From Pseudomonas brassicacearum (GTDB taxonomy: Bacteria > Pseudomonadota > Gammaproteobacteria > Pseudomonadales > Pseudomonadaceae), in NCBI RefSeq assembly GCF_000585995.1, contig NZ_CP007410.1, positions 4,987,430 through 5,051,429 of the forward strand: DNA of 64,000 bases, in the 5' to 3' direction. Position numbers and translations under genes: made by a program. The notes under the pieces are model-generated. The model was not told the DNA's origin, made no database searches, and was given only the letters and a program-made list of their open reading frames with translations. This document shows, piece by piece, positions 53,785-63,282 of the stretch; position 1 is the stretch's first letter; every line of letters starts with the position of its first letter.

Positions 53785-54360
53785 TCAAACCGCCTCTTTC
53801 AGCATTGGACCGGACGACACGCGCAGGGAGAACACCGCGCCATGACCGACTTCGACATTGAGCAGTTGCTCGCGAGGTAGGCCGCGGGCCTGGGCCAGCA
53901 ACAAGCGCATCACGCCACCATGGCTGACCAGCAAAACGCGCTGGCCAGCATAGGCGGTATGCAGGCGTTCGACCGCCGCCAAAACGCGCCCGGAGAACGC
54001 CAGCACCGGCTCGCCATCGGGTGGAGTAAAACTGTAGGGATCGGCCCAGAACCGGCCCAGGGCTTCGGCGTCAGTCTCCATCAACGCCGCCGCGCTGCGG
54101 CCTTCCCAAGCGCCGAAATTCAGCTCTTGCAGATCCTTGTCCAAATGCACTGGCACACCGAGTTGGGCGCCAAGTTGCTCGGCGAAACGCGCACAACGCT
54201 GCAATGGCGAACTCACCAGCCGATCCCAGGGCCCGCCCTCTATGACAGCCGCGTGCATCTGTTCCCAGCCCTTCGCGGTCAAGGCGTCGTCGAGGCTGCC
54301 GCGCAATCCGCCGCCCAACTCGGTTTCGCCGTGACGCAGCAGGTCCAGGCGCAACGTCAT
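53785..54360 (-). CDS. cobC: Histidine phosphatase, alpha-ribazole-5'-phosphatase
   Basis: 191-aa phosphoglycerate-mutase-type phosphatase. The RHG motif LLRHGET (residues 7-13; catalytic His10), [10 protein letters not shown] (acid Glu region) and VSHGGVMR (second His) are present. In this context it removes phosphate from alpha-ribazole phosphate before cobalamin synthase. Start overlaps the cobT stop (ATGA). Confidence 0.9.
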   Translation of the reverse strand: MTLRLDLLRHGETELGGGLRGSLDDALTAKGWEQMHAAVIEGGPWDRLVSSPLQRCARFAEQLGAQLGVPVHLDKDLQELNFGAWEGRSAAALMETDAEALGRFWADPYSFTPPDGEPVLAFSGRVLAAVERLHTAYAGQRVLLVSHGGVMRLLLAQARGLPREQLLNVEVGHGAVFSLRVSSGPMLKEAV

Positions 54361-55412
54361 GCCGGGCGATCCGCCACGGCGGCTTCGGCAAACGTCGCCA
54401 TCTGCCCATGAAGGTCACAGGCCAGGCGCAACAGCGGCACCGCCAGCGCCGCGCCACTGCCCTCGCCCAGGCGCAGGCCGAGCTCAAGCAGAGGTTCGGC
54501 GCCGAGGGTTTCGAGCACGTGGCGATGGCCCGGCTCGGCACCGCGATGGCCGAACAGCAACCATGGCCGGCATTCCGGATTGAGGCGCACCGCCACCAGG
54601 GCCGCAACGCTGCAGATGAACCCGTCCACCAGCACAGCGACGCCCTTTTGGGCACAGGCCAGATAAGCGCCGGCCAACGCGGCGATTTCAAAACCGCCGA
54701 GGTTGAACAGGGTCTGCAACGGGTCGTCGCACTGGACAGCGTGCCGTGCCAGGGCCCGTTCGATCACTTGGGCCTTGTGGCTGATACCCGCCGCGTCCAG
54801 GCCGGTGCCCGGGCCGACCAGATGCGCCACCGGGCAATCGAGCAAGGCACAGGCCAGGGCGCTGGCCGCCGTGGTGTTGCCGATGCCCATCTCGCCGCCG
54901 ATGAACAAGTGCGTCCCGGCCGCAACGGCACGTAGCACACTGTCGCGGCCGGCTTGCAAAGCCTGTTCGCCCTGGGCCACGGTCATCGCCGGGCCGTGGA
55001 CGAAATTCGCCGTGCCGGGACCGACGCGCAGATGCCGCACGCCGGGTAGGTCCAGCGCAGGCGTCACGGTGCCTAGGTCCACCACTTCCAGATATGCACC
55101 CAGTTGCCGCGCCAGGACGCTGATCGCGGCGCCGCCACTGACGAAGTTGAGCAGCATCTGCCCGGTTACTTCCTGGGGAAAGGCTGATACACCCTCCGCC
55201 ACCACGCCATGATCGCCGGCAAAAATCGCGATCCAGACTTGATCCAGGCTCGGCTTGACCTGCCCTTGCAGCCCCGCCAGTTGCACCGCCACCGACTCCA
55301 GTCGCCCCAGGGAGCCGGCCGGCTTGGTCAGTTGTTGCTGACGGGCTGCGGCCTGTTCCAGGGCCTGGGTATCGAGGGGCTTGCACGGGTCCAGCCACCA
55401 ACGGTGATTCAT
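54357..55412 (-). CDS. cobT: Nicotinate-nucleotide:DMB phosphoribosyltransferase
   Basis: 351-aa enzyme making alpha-ribazole phosphate from nicotinate mononucleotide and dimethylbenzimidazole. Hallmarks are [34 protein letters not shown] and [11 protein letters not shown] near the C-terminus. ATG 55412 overlaps the cobU stop (ATGA); the longer frame inside cobU is not used. P. aeruginosa nomenclature calls this CobU. Confidence 0.95.
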   Translation of the reverse strand: MNHRWWLDPCKPLDTQALEQAAARQQQLTKPAGSLGRLESVAVQLAGLQGQVKPSLDQVWIAIFAGDHGVVAEGVSAFPQEVTGQMLLNFVSGGAAISVLARQLGAYLEVVDLGTVTPALDLPGVRHLRVGPGTANFVHGPAMTVAQGEQALQAGRDSVLRAVAAGTHLFIGGEMGIGNTTAASALACALLDCPVAHLVGPGTGLDAAGISHKAQVIERALARHAVQCDDPLQTLFNLGGFEIAALAGAYLACAQKGVAVLVDGFICSVAALVAVRLNPECRPWLLFGHRGAEPGHRHVLETLGAEPLLELGLRLGEGSGAALAVPLLRLACDLHGQMATFAEAAVADRPA

Positions 55413-55930
55413 AACGCAGTACCTTTGAGAGTCAGGGGCAGGCCGGCGACGGTCAGCACGACGCGCTGACACCGTTCGGCCAAGGCTTGATGCAGCCAAC
55501 CGGCTTCATCGACATAACGGCGAGTCAACTCGCCCAGGGGCACGACACCCATGCCGGTCTCGTTGCTGACAAAAATGATGTCCCCGGGCAACGCGGCGAG
55601 GCAGTCCAGCAGTGCATCGCGTTCTGCGCTCAATCGCTCAGGGTCGTCGAGCATCAGCAGATTGGTCAGCCACAGGGTCAGGCAATCCACCAGCAGGCAT
55701 TGTCCGGAGGCAGCGTTTTCCCGCAGCACCCGGGCCAGGCTCAAGGGTTCCTCCACCAGCGCCCATTCGGCCGGGCGGCGAGCGCGGTGTTGGGCGACTC
55801 GTGCGTTCATCTCACCGTCCAGGGGCTGGCTGGTGGCGATGTAGGTCACTGGCCAGCCTGTTTCGACCGCGAGTTTTTCCGCCAGGCGGCTTTTGCCGGA
55901 GCGGGCGCCGCCGAGGATGAGTTGGAGCAT
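55409..55930 (-). CDS. cobU: Adenosylcobinamide kinase/guanylyltransferase
   Basis: 173-aa bifunctional enzyme that phosphorylates adenosylcobinamide and adds GMP (CobP in P. aeruginosa). P-loop GGARSGKSR (7-15), Walker-B-like [14 protein letters not shown] and [11 protein letters not shown] are the family signatures. It is separated from cobQ by 123 bp with a REP pair, the only sizeable gap in the B12 operon. Confidence 0.95.
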   Translation of the reverse strand: MLQLILGGARSGKSRLAEKLAVETGWPVTYIATSQPLDGEMNARVAQHRARRPAEWALVEEPLSLARVLRENAASGQCLLVDCLTLWLTNLLMLDDPERLSAERDALLDCLAALPGDIIFVSNETGMGVVPLGELTRRYVDEAGWLHQALAERCQRVVLTVAGLPLTLKGTAL

Positions 55931-55967
55931 GGTGCATTACCTTTTATTGGCGGTGTGACGACTGACG

Positions 55968-56036
55968 CTTTCGCGAGCAAGCCCGCTCCCACATTTTGAA
56001 ATGCATTCCCCTGTGGGAGCGGGCTTGCCCGCGAAG
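55968..56036. repeat. REP pair inside the cobalamin operon
   Basis: TTTCGCGAGCAAGCCCGCTC then GTGGGAGCGGGCTTGCCCGC with only about 20 bp between the units. Sits between cobQ and cobU; may set differential mRNA stability of the two halves. Confidence 0.88.
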
Positions 56037-56053
56037 AGGCCAGCCTAGCCACC

Positions 56054-57505
56054 CTAAATCCCACAGAGTTCACGCAACAACCGAGTATCCAAATGCCGCT
56101 CCACCAGATCCGCCAACCGCTCGATGTCCCGCTCACGCAACCCGTGGTAATCCACATCCTGCACATCCTGCAACCCGGCCCAACGCAACAACGCACTGCT
56201 GGCCTGGGGAGACTCGAACAACCCGTGCAGATAGGTGCCGAATATCTGCCCATCGAGACTTTGCGCACCGTCGCAACGGCCGTCTTCCAGGTACACCGCC
56301 GCGTGTTCCAGGGCCGGGCCGGAGGTCACACCCGCATGGATCTCATAGCCGCTGACTTCAGCCTCTTCCAAGGCCAATCGCCCGCGGACATTGCGCAATT
56401 GCTTCTCGTGTTCCAGCGTCGTTTCGAAGGCCAGCAAGCCCAACCCGGCGCTGGAACCCGCCGCGCCTTCCAGCCCCAGCGGGTCGTGGACGTGCTGGCC
56501 GAGCATCTGCAAACCGCCGCAGATGCCCAGCAGCTTGCCGCCGTAGCGCAGGTGCCTTTGGATCTCGCTTTCCCAGCCGTTGGCGCGCAGGTAGGCCTGG
56601 TCGCTGCGCACGCTTTTCGAACCGGGCAGGATAATTAGGTCGGCCGGGGGGATGGCCTGGCCAGGGCCGATGAATTGCAGGTCGACCTGCGGATGCAGGC
56701 GCAGCGGATCGAAATCGGTGTGATTGCTGATGCGCGGCAACACCGGCACCACCACCTTGAGCACCTGTTCGGCCTTGTCGGTCTGGCGCTGGTCGAGGCC
56801 GTCCTCGGCTTCCAGGTGCAGGTCCATGACGTAGGGCAACACGCCCACCACCGGTTTGCCGGTGCGCGCCTCCAACCAATCCAGGCCCGGTTGCAGCAAG
56901 GCGATGTCGCCACGAAAACGATTGATGATGAAACCCTTGACCCGCGCCTGCTCACTGGGCGACAGCAGCTCCAGGGTACCGACGAGATGGGCAAAGACCC
57001 CGCCGCGATTGATGTCGGCGATCAGCAGCACCGGGCAATCCACCGCCTCGGCAAAGCCCATATTGGCGATGTCGCCGGCGCGCAAATTGATCTCTGCCGG
57101 CGAGCCCGCGCCCTCCACCATCACCACCGGATACGCCGCGCTCAAGCGTGCGTGGGAGGCCAGCACCGCCTGCATCGCGATGGCTTTGTAATCGTGATAG
57201 GCCACGGCGTTCATGGTGGTGACGGCGCGCCCATGGATGATCACCTGGGCGCCCGTGTCGCTGTTGGGTTTGAGCAGCACCGGGTTCATGTCGGTATGCG
57301 GTTCAAGGCCGGCGGCCTGGGCCTGCACCGCCTGGGCGCGGCCGATTTCGCCGCCGTCGGCGGTCACGGCGCTGTTGAGCGCCATGTTCTGCGGCTTGAA
57401 TGGCACCACGCTGACGCCCTGGCGCCGGACCCAGCGGCACAACGCCGTGACCAGGGTACTTTTGCCGGCATCGGACGTGGTGCCTTGCACCATCACAGTG
57501 GTCAT
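56054..57505 (-). CDS. cobQ: Adenosylcobyric acid synthase (glutamine-hydrolysing)
   Basis: 483-aa amidase/ligase that amidates four side chains of adenosylcobyrinic acid a,c-diamide. An N-terminal DTB-synthetase-like P-loop ([19 protein letters not shown]) is followed by [12 protein letters not shown]. The C-terminal class-I glutamine amidotransferase has [10 protein letters not shown] (nucleophile Cys near 330) and the late His in YLHGLFES. Start overlaps the decarboxylase stop (ATGA). Confidence 0.95.
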   Translation of the reverse strand: MTTVMVQGTTSDAGKSTLVTALCRWVRRQGVSVVPFKPQNMALNSAVTADGGEIGRAQAVQAQAAGLEPHTDMNPVLLKPNSDTGAQVIIHGRAVTTMNAVAYHDYKAIAMQAVLASHARLSAAYPVVMVEGAGSPAEINLRAGDIANMGFAEAVDCPVLLIADINRGGVFAHLVGTLELLSPSEQARVKGFIINRFRGDIALLQPGLDWLEARTGKPVVGVLPYVMDLHLEAEDGLDQRQTDKAEQVLKVVVPVLPRISNHTDFDPLRLHPQVDLQFIGPGQAIPPADLIILPGSKSVRSDQAYLRANGWESEIQRHLRYGGKLLGICGGLQMLGQHVHDPLGLEGAAGSSAGLGLLAFETTLEHEKQLRNVRGRLALEEAEVSGYEIHAGVTSGPALEHAAVYLEDGRCDGAQSLDGQIFGTYLHGLFESPQASSALLRWAGLQDVQDVDYHGLRERDIERLADLVERHLDTRLLRELCGI

Positions 57506-58494
57506 TGAATGTCCTTGGTGTAGGCCTCGAGCGCCTGTTCGAGGCGCAAGAACTCGGCGTCATCGGCCGCAAGCCCGAAACGCAGGCTGCTGTTGTTCAC
57601 GAACAGCCGCAGGAGAATGCCGCGATGGGCCATGAAATCGTGAAGCCCCACGGCATGCTCAGTGACCAGCCATTGGAACAAACCGCAGCCGCCCTGGGGC
57701 TTGAAGCCATGGCGCTCCAGCATCAGCGCGAGGCGTTGGCTGGCAGCTTCGCAGCGTTGGCGTTGGCGGACGTGGGCGGTGGTGTCCAGCAGACAGGCTT
57801 GGCCCAGCACCCGGGTTGGCCCGCTGACGGCCCACGGCCCGACCTGTTCGGCGAGCAACTTAAGCAAGCGCCGCTCGGCCAGGACAAACCCCAGACGCAC
57901 GCCAGCCAGGCCAAAAAACTTACCGAACGACCGCAGCACGATCAGCCCGACCTGATGGGCGTGCGCCGCCAGGCTCAGGTGCGGCGTGATGTCCATGAAC
58001 GCTTCATCCACCACCAGCCAGCCACCGCGCTGGGCCAGGCGCGCGTGCCAGTCCAGCAAACGCTCCGGGTCCAGGCTCAAGCCCGTGGGATTGTTCGGGT
58101 TGACCACCACCAGCACGTCGAGGCTGTCGAGGAAGAAATCCACCTCCGGCTCCAGCACTTCGCGCACGATGTAGCCGGCGCGGCGCCAGGCTTCGGCGTG
58201 CTCGGCGTAACACGGCGACAAGACGCCGACCTTGCCGGCCCGGCGCAGGCGCGGCAATAGCTGGATGGCCATCTGCGAACCGGCCACCGGCAGCACATCC
58301 AACGCCCCGTAGTAATCGCAGGCGGCCTGTTCCAAGCCGTCATCGGTTTCAGGCAGGCGCGCCCAGGCCCGCAGTGGAATCGCCGGGACGTCGAACGGCC
58401 AAGGCGCCAGGCCGCTGGACAAATCGAGCCAGTCCCCCTCGGCGATCCCGTATTGCCGGGCCGCGTTGCGCAGGCGCCCACCGTGCTCAAGCAT
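57502..58494 (-). CDS. cobD: Threonine-phosphate decarboxylase (CobD/CobC-type)
   Basis: 330-aa PLP aminotransferase-fold enzyme that makes (R)-1-aminopropan-2-ol phosphate for the nucleotide-loop linker. [25 protein letters not shown] and [17 protein letters not shown] (PLP Lys in SFGKFF) are present. Called CobC in P. aeruginosa naming, so the symbol differs between schemes. Overlaps cbiB by 8 bases. Confidence 0.92.
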   Translation of the reverse strand: MLEHGGRLRNAARQYGIAEGDWLDLSSGLAPWPFDVPAIPLRAWARLPETDDGLEQAACDYYGALDVLPVAGSQMAIQLLPRLRRAGKVGVLSPCYAEHAEAWRRAGYIVREVLEPEVDFFLDSLDVLVVVNPNNPTGLSLDPERLLDWHARLAQRGGWLVVDEAFMDITPHLSLAAHAHQVGLIVLRSFGKFFGLAGVRLGFVLAERRLLKLLAEQVGPWAVSGPTRVLGQACLLDTTAHVRQRQRCEAASQRLALMLERHGFKPQGGCGLFQWLVTEHAVGLHDFMAHRGILLRLFVNNSSLRFGLAADDAEFLRLEQALEAYTKDIQ

Positions 58495-59395
58495 AAAACT
58501 CAGCTCCCAGGCAGAGAATCAGCAGCCATAACCATACGCCGCGCTGGACCAATTGCCAGCCGCGATCAATGGAGTCCGCGCTCGCTGGCACGCCTTCGCC
58601 CAGGGCTGGACGCTGGTGCAGTTCGCCGTGATAAACCGCCGCCCCGCCCAACTCGACGCCCAGCGCACCGGCACCGGCGGCCATGACCGGCCCGGCATTG
58701 GGGCTGTCCCAGGTCGGACCCTGGGTGCGCCAGCATTTGAGCGCCAGGCGGGTCTTGCCGAGCAGCGCATAGGTCAACGCCACCAGGCGCGCCGGAATGT
58801 AGTTGAGCGCATCATCGATCTTTGCCGCCGCCCAGCCGAAGCGCTCGAAGCGCTCGTTGCGATAGCCCCACATGGCATCGAGGGTATTGCTCAGGCGATA
58901 CAACACCACACCGGGCGCACCGGCCACGGCGAACCAGAACAGCGCGGCGAACACCGCATCGCTGCCGTTCTCCAGTACCGACTCGGTGGCGGCGCGGGCC
59001 ACGGCGGTTTCGTCCAGTTCCCGAGTCTCGCGGCTGACCAGATAGCCGACACGCAGGCGCGCTTCGTCCAGATCGCCACTGCGCAACGCCTGGGCCACCG
59101 GCTCGACATGTTCCCCGAGGCTGCGCAGGCCGAGGGCACAGTACAGTGCGAGGATCTCCACCAGCCAGCCAACCATGGGCGCCCAAGACAGGGCGGTGGC
59201 CAGCAGGGTCAGCGGCAGTACAGCGATGATCCACGCCGTCACCCCATGGCTGCGCCAGCCGCGCCCACCGGAGTTGAAGCGTTGTTCGATCCGCTCGGCA
59301 AAACCGCCGAACGCCACCAGCGGATGCCAGCGCCGGGGCTCGCCCAGCAGCGCATCCAGCGCCACTGCGGCGACACTGAGCAACGCCACGCTCAT
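58487..59395 (-). CDS. cbiB: Adenosylcobinamide-phosphate synthase (CbiB/CobD)
   Basis: 302-aa integral membrane enzyme that attaches aminopropanol phosphate to adenosylcobyric acid. About four to five transmembrane segments; [21 protein letters not shown] at the N-terminus, [10 protein letters not shown] and [19 protein letters not shown] are signature stretches. ATG 59395 overlaps the bluB stop (ATGA), so it is preferred over the frame from 59410. CobD in P. aeruginosa naming. Confidence 0.93.
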   Translation of the reverse strand: MSVALLSVAAVALDALLGEPRRWHPLVAFGGFAERIEQRFNSGGRGWRSHGVTAWIIAVLPLTLLATALSWAPMVGWLVEILALYCALGLRSLGEHVEPVAQALRSGDLDEARLRVGYLVSRETRELDETAVARAATESVLENGSDAVFAALFWFAVAGAPGVVLYRLSNTLDAMWGYRNERFERFGWAAAKIDDALNYIPARLVALTYALLGKTRLALKCWRTQGPTWDSPNAGPVMAAGAGALGVELGGAAVYHGELHQRPALGEGVPASADSIDRGWQLVQRGVWLWLLILCLGAEFYA

Positions 59396-60042
59396 GGGCT
59401 CACTCCCCAATGGTTTTCATAAAGCAATTCATTCAGCGAACGCGGTTGTGCCCAACCTTCCAGGGCGAGCATCGGCGCCGGGTAAAACCCCTCGACCGGC
59501 CCCAGGCAGAGTATCGCCAGCGGTTTGGCACCGGCGGGCAAGCCCAGCAGATCGGCCAGGGCCTGAGGCTCGAACAATGACACCCAGCCCAACCCCAGCC
59601 CTTCAACGCGAGCGGCCAGCCAGAGGTTCTGGATCGCGCAGGACAGCGAGGCCAGGTCCATTTCCGGCAAGGTCCGTCGGCCGAAGATGTGCCGCTCGCG
59701 ATCCTCCATCAACGCCGCCACCAGCACTTCGGCGCAGTCGTTGATGCCTTCGACCTTGAGCTTCATGAATTCATCGCTGCGCTCGCCGAGGGCCTCGGCG
59801 GTGCGGATGCGTTCTTCCTCCACCAACTGCTGGATGTTCCCGCGCAAGGCGCGGTCGCTGATGCGGATAAATCGCCAGGGTTGCATCAGGCCGACGCTGG
59901 GCGCCTGGTGCGCGGCTTCCAGCAGGCGGCGCAGCAAGGCCGGCTCGACCGTGCCGCCGGTGAAGTGGCGCATGTCACGGCGCTCGGCGATGGCGCGGTA
60001 GACCGCATCGCGTTCGGCCTGGGGGAAGGCGTTGTCGGTCAT
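59392..60042 (-). CDS. bluB: 5,6-dimethylbenzimidazole synthase BluB
   Basis: 216-aa flavin-destroying nitroreductase-fold enzyme that converts FMNH2 plus O2 to dimethylbenzimidazole, the lower ligand of B12. [27 protein letters not shown] and [11 protein letters not shown] are typical. Its presence shows the aerobic route to the lower ligand. Start overlaps the cobB stop (ATGA), even though cobB's tail is REP-derived. Confidence 0.93.
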   Translation of the reverse strand: MTDNAFPQAERDAVYRAIAERRDMRHFTGGTVEPALLRRLLEAAHQAPSVGLMQPWRFIRISDRALRGNIQQLVEEERIRTAEALGERSDEFMKLKVEGINDCAEVLVAALMEDRERHIFGRRTLPEMDLASLSCAIQNLWLAARVEGLGLGWVSLFEPQALADLLGLPAGAKPLAILCLGPVEGFYPAPMLALEGWAQPRSLNELLYENHWGVSP

Positions 60043-61433
60043 GGCCTTTTCGCGAGCAAGCTCGCTCCCACAGGGTTCAGGTGATCAAATGTGGGAGCGA
60101 GCTTGCTCGCGAAGGCGGCCTCGAGGTCAGGCGCAAACAGCGCGGCAATCGCCCTCGGATTGGACGGAAAATAAAAGTGCACATAAGAAGCCGTCATCCG
60201 CCCCAACCGGAAAACCGCCTCGGCGCCGCGTCCGCCATTAGGGCTATGCCCACGGGCAATCGGCGCCAGCTCGGTGCTGGTCAGCGAATGATGATAGGTG
60301 TGCCCACGCAGGGTGCCTTCCGGCAAATCCACCGCTTGTAGGGCCAGGGCTGCCAGACGCTTTTGCATCTGCGCCTCACCCGCCAGCAAGCCCAATAGTT
60401 TGGCGCGGTTGCCTTCGACGTCAGTCAGGGAATCCAGCAGATACAGCATGCCGCCGCATTCGGCGAGCAGCGGTTTACCGGCTTCATGGTGAGCACGGAT
60501 CGCCGCCAGCATCGGCGCGTTCCGGGCCAACGCAAGGTGATGCAGCTCCGGATAACCGCCGGGCAGGTAAAGACTGTCCGCCTCGGGCAGCGCGGTGTCA
60601 TGGATTGGCGAAAAAAAGCTCAACTGCGCGCCCATGGCCCGCAGCAGATCCAGGCTCGCGCCATAGGTGAAGGCAAACGCTTCGTCCCGAGCCACGGCGA
60701 TGCGCACACCGTCGAGCCACGGCAGCGGGTTGATCACCTCGGGCGCGGCGAATTCGACCGCTGGCGGCAGTGCCACCTCGCAACTGCCGGCCAGGGCCTC
60801 GGCTGCCGCATCGAGGCGCAGGTCGAGGTCGTTCAACTCGCTGGCCTGGACCAGCCCGAGGTGGCGACTGGGCAATTCAATGCCGGTTTCCCGGGACAGC
60901 GCGCCATACCAACGCAGGCCTTCGGTCAGGCTGCCTTCGAGCAACTGCGCGTGGCGCAAGGTGCCGACCCGGTTAGCCAATACGCCAGCGAACGGCAAGT
61001 CCGGTTGATAACGCGCCAGGCCCAGGGCCAGGGCGCCGAAGGTCTGGGCCATGGCCGTGCCATCGATCACCGCCAGCACTGGCACGCCAAAATGCCGGGC
61101 CAGGTCAGCGCTGGACGGAGTGCCGTCGAACAGCCCCATCACCCCTTCGATCAGGATCAGGTCCGCTTCGGCGGCGGCTTCCCACAACAACCGGCGACTT
61201 TCCTGCTCACCGACCATCCACATGTCCAACTGATAGACCGGCGCGCCGCTGGCACGCTCGAGGATCATCGGGTCGAGAAAGTCCGGACCGCACTTGAAGA
61301 CGCGCACCTTGCGCCCCTGATTGCGATGCAAGCGGGCCAGGGCGGCGGTAACGGTAGTCTTGCCTTGCCCCGAGGCCGGGGCGGCGATCAGCACCGCCGG
61401 ACAGCGGCGGCTTGTCAGGCAAGGGTTACTCAC
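60039..61433 (-). CDS. cobB: Cobyrinate a,c-diamide synthase with REP-encoded C-terminus
   Basis: 464-aa glutamine-dependent a,c-diamide synthase (CobB/CbiA family). P-loop APASGQGKTTVTAALA (15-30), VIDGTAMAQTF and the glutaminase ECGGMLYLLDSL (nucleophile Cys near 335) are present. After the family end (...AIAALFAPDLEA), the last residues AFASKLAPTF...[10 protein letters not shown] are translated from an inserted REP pair. The stop still overlaps the bluB start (ATGA), so the insertion preserved translational coupling. Start overlaps the cobO stop (ATGA). Confidence 0.94.
   Translation of the reverse strand: MSNPCLTSRRCPAVLIAAPASGQGKTTVTAALARLHRNQGRKVRVFKCGPDFLDPMILERASGAPVYQLDMWMVGEQESRRLLWEAAAEADLILIEGVMGLFDGTPSSADLARHFGVPVLAVIDGTAMAQTFGALALGLARYQPDLPFAGVLANRVGTLRHAQLLEGSLTEGLRWYGALSRETGIELPSRHLGLVQASELNDLDLRLDAAAEALAGSCEVALPPAVEFAAPEVINPLPWLDGVRIAVARDEAFAFTYGASLDLLRAMGAQLSFFSPIHDTALPEADSLYLPGGYPELHHLALARNAPMLAAIRAHHEAGKPLLAECGGMLYLLDSLTDVEGNRAKLLGLLAGEAQMQKRLAALALQAVDLPEGTLRGHTYHHSLTSTELAPIARGHSPNGGRGAEAVFRLGRMTASYVHFYFPSNPRAIAALFAPDLEAAFASKLAPTFDHLNPVGASLLAKRP
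60047..60114. repeat. REP pair within the cobB reading frame
   Basis: TTTTCGCGAGCAAGCTCGCT and GTGGGAGCGAGCTTGCTCGC, about 20 bp apart, wholly inside the 3' end of cobB; it ends 5 bp before the bluB start codon. Read in cobB's frame it gives FASKLAPT and GASLLAK. Confidence 0.92.
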
Positions 61434-62056
61434 AGTTCGACGCCTTTCTGCGCCTTGATACCGGCCTGGAACGCGTGCTTGATCATGCCCATCTCGGTGA
61501 CGGTGTCGGCCAGTTCGATCATTTCCGGCTTGGCGCCGCGACCGGTCACTACCACATGCTGCATGGGCGGACGGGCCTGGAGATCGCTGAGGACCTGATC
61601 GAGGTCGAGGTAGCCGTGCTTGAGGGCGATGTTGAGTTCATCGAGCACCACCAGGCCAAGGGAGGGATCGCCGAGCAATTGCCGCGATACCGCCCAGGCG
61701 GCTTCGGCAGCGGCGATGTCGCGCTGGCGATCCTGGGTTTCCCAAGTGAAACCTTCGCCCATGACGTGAAAGCGCACCTGTTCCGGGAAGCGGCGGAAAA
61801 ACAGTTCCTCGCCAGTGCTGTTGCGCCCCTTGATGAATTGCACCACGCCGCATTGCATGCCATGCCCCATGGCCCGGGCGAGCATACCGAACGCCGAGCT
61901 GCTCTTGCCCTTGCCGTTGCCGGTCAGCACCAGCAGCAAGCCACACTCGTTCGGCGAGTTGGCGATGCGCTCGTCGATCACGGCTTTCTTGCGCAGCATG
62001 CGCGCCAGGTGGCGTTCGTCGCGATCAGACGTATCGGTGCTGAGGGAGTCGGTCAT
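61430..62056 (-). CDS. cobO: Cob(I)yrinic acid a,c-diamide adenosyltransferase
   Basis: 208-aa BtuR/CobO-type ATP:corrinoid adenosyltransferase that adds the upper 5'-deoxyadenosyl ligand. P-loop LTGNGKGKSSSAFGM (44-58), VVQFIKG and LVVLDELNIALKHGYL are the family motifs. First gene of the operon, directly behind the B12 riboswitch. GGAGAG precedes ATG 62056. Confidence 0.95.
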   Translation of the reverse strand: MTDSLSTDTSDRDERHLARMLRKKAVIDERIANSPNECGLLLVLTGNGKGKSSSAFGMLARAMGHGMQCGVVQFIKGRNSTGEELFFRRFPEQVRFHVMGEGFTWETQDRQRDIAAAEAAWAVSRQLLGDPSLGLVVLDELNIALKHGYLDLDQVLSDLQARPPMQHVVVTGRGAKPEMIELADTVTEMGMIKHAFQAGIKAQKGVEL

Positions 62057-62149
62057 GGGGGGCTCTCCGTTGGGATTGGATAACGGCGGGCAGGCACAAA
62101 AAAGACGGCAACAAGCCTGGCATCGCCCACCGTGATGCCGTTGGATGAA

Positions 62150-62350
62150 TCAGGCCGGTCTCCGGGCTCATGAGCGGCGTGGTGCCGGGCTGCGCGCCTT
62201 CCCATGTCCATGGACACAGTGGCCTGTAGGCAACCTTGACTCATTTACCGTTGCGGGGGCAGCGCCGGGTTCGTGTGCACTCACCGGCTTCCCTGTTTCA
62301 CTCTGTCGGCCAAACGGCCACAGAGCACCTGAAACAAGCGGCGAAGGTTA
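62150..62350 (-). promoter_or_regulatory. Cobalamin (B12) riboswitch
   Basis: On the minus strand, a GGGAAGCCGGTGAGTGCAC segment, the core GGCGCTGCCCCCGCAACGG, and finally the B12 box AGCCCGGAGACCGGCC (62167-62152). Order and spacing match the AdoCbl/MeCbl riboswitch. It lies about 95 nt before cobO and should shut off the ten-gene operon when cobalamin is plentiful. Confidence 0.95.
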
Positions 62351-62397
62351 GAGGGTTGGGGGTGGAGCGTCAATTAAAGCCGTTTGTCGACACAGTC

Positions 62398-62481
62398 ATT
62401 GGCGCCAATCAATAAAATGACGCCAATCTTGTGTGATTCTGCGGCAAGTGATATCAAAGCGACATTACGACCCGATATCAC
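62398..62481. promoter_or_regulatory. Palindrome cluster upstream of the 62501 gene
   Basis: ATTGGCGCCAAT (62398-62409) is a perfect 12-bp palindrome with a nearby GCCAAT copy. GTGATATC (62448-62455) and GATATCAC (62474-62481) form an inverted repeat with 18 bp between. Both lie between the riboswitch promoter and the next gene; regulator unknown. Confidence 0.4.
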
Positions 62482-62500
62482 AAAAACAAGAGGGCAAGGT

Positions 62501-63085
62501 ATGCAAGGCATGATCATCAGCAATCCAAAACTGGAGTTCCTGCGCCCGGTGCTGGAACGTTGGTTTGACTGTATCGACCGCTACAACGCCGTGCGCGGCG
62601 ATAACGACACGCCTTACTGGTTCGATGAACGCGCCAATCTCAGCTTGCTGTCGGCCGCCGCCTGGATGGCCGAGATGGTCACGCTGCAGAACGCGCCGAC
62701 CCGCAAGCAGAATGAAGAAGGCGAACGCAACGTCAGCGCCGATCTGCTTATCGCCAGTACCGAGGAGCGCGCCTTCATCCAGGCCACCCAACGCTGGCCC
62801 AAGGTCAACAACCTGAACCTGACCCAACCGCTGTCGGAAGCCGCCAGCGATGCCAAGCGCATCAGCTACCCCAGCGACCTGAAGCTGGGCTGCCTGTTCG
62901 TCTCGCCGCAAAAAGCCCAGCAAAGCGCCACGCCCGAAGAACTGCAAGACATGATCGACGACCTGCAAAAGGAAAACACCTGCGCCGTGGCCTGGTACTT
63001 CCCTTATGCCTATCGCAAGTTACGCAACGAGGCTGGGCACTATCACCCCGGCATCGCCGTGCTGTTCAAACAGGCCCACGGCTGA
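62501..63085 (+). CDS. Conserved hypothetical protein
   Basis: 194-aa soluble protein, LEFLRPVLERWFDCIDRYNAVRG ... WFDERANLSLLSAAAWMAE, with a later mixed alpha/beta part (VAWYFPYAYRKLRNEAGHYHPGIAVLFKQ). No motif I can assign. ATG 62501 follows AGAGGGCAAGG; the open frame from 62384 crosses the palindromes and is rejected. The gene is divergent from the B12 operon. Confidence 0.7.
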   Translation: MQGMIISNPKLEFLRPVLERWFDCIDRYNAVRGDNDTPYWFDERANLSLLSAAAWMAEMVTLQNAPTRKQNEEGERNVSADLLIASTEERAFIQATQRWPKVNNLNLTQPLSEAASDAKRISYPSDLKLGCLFVSPQKAQQSATPEELQDMIDDLQKENTCAVAWYFPYAYRKLRNEAGHYHPGIAVLFKQAHG

Positions 63086-63098
63086 CTCATTCAAGAAC

Positions 63099-63187
63099 TG
63101 TGGGAGCGAGCTTGCTCGCGATAGCGGTGCACTTGGCAACATCAATCTTGGCTGTCACACCGCCATCGCGAGCAAGCTCGCTCCCAT
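63099..63187. repeat. REP pair, GTGGGAGCGAGCTTGCTCGC variant
   Basis: CTGTGGGAGCGAGCTTGCTC and an inverted copy ending CGCTCCCATAAAG between the hypothetical gene and the dehydrogenase. Confidence 0.9.
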
Positions 63188-63246
63188 AAAGTTTTACCTG
63201 GCAGACTGGCCTACCCGCAGTTGAACCATCGCGCGTCTACGCTTCT

Positions 63247-63272
63247 CTATGAATAACTACATGCATTCATAG
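63247..63272. promoter_or_regulatory. Inverted repeat before the dehydrogenase start
   Basis: CTATGAAT-N10-ATTCATAG, perfect 8-bp arms, 10 bp before ATG 63283. Likely an operator or a leader hairpin that overlaps the ribosome site AGGGAAG. Confidence 0.4.
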
Positions 63273-63282
63273 GGAAGCCAGC

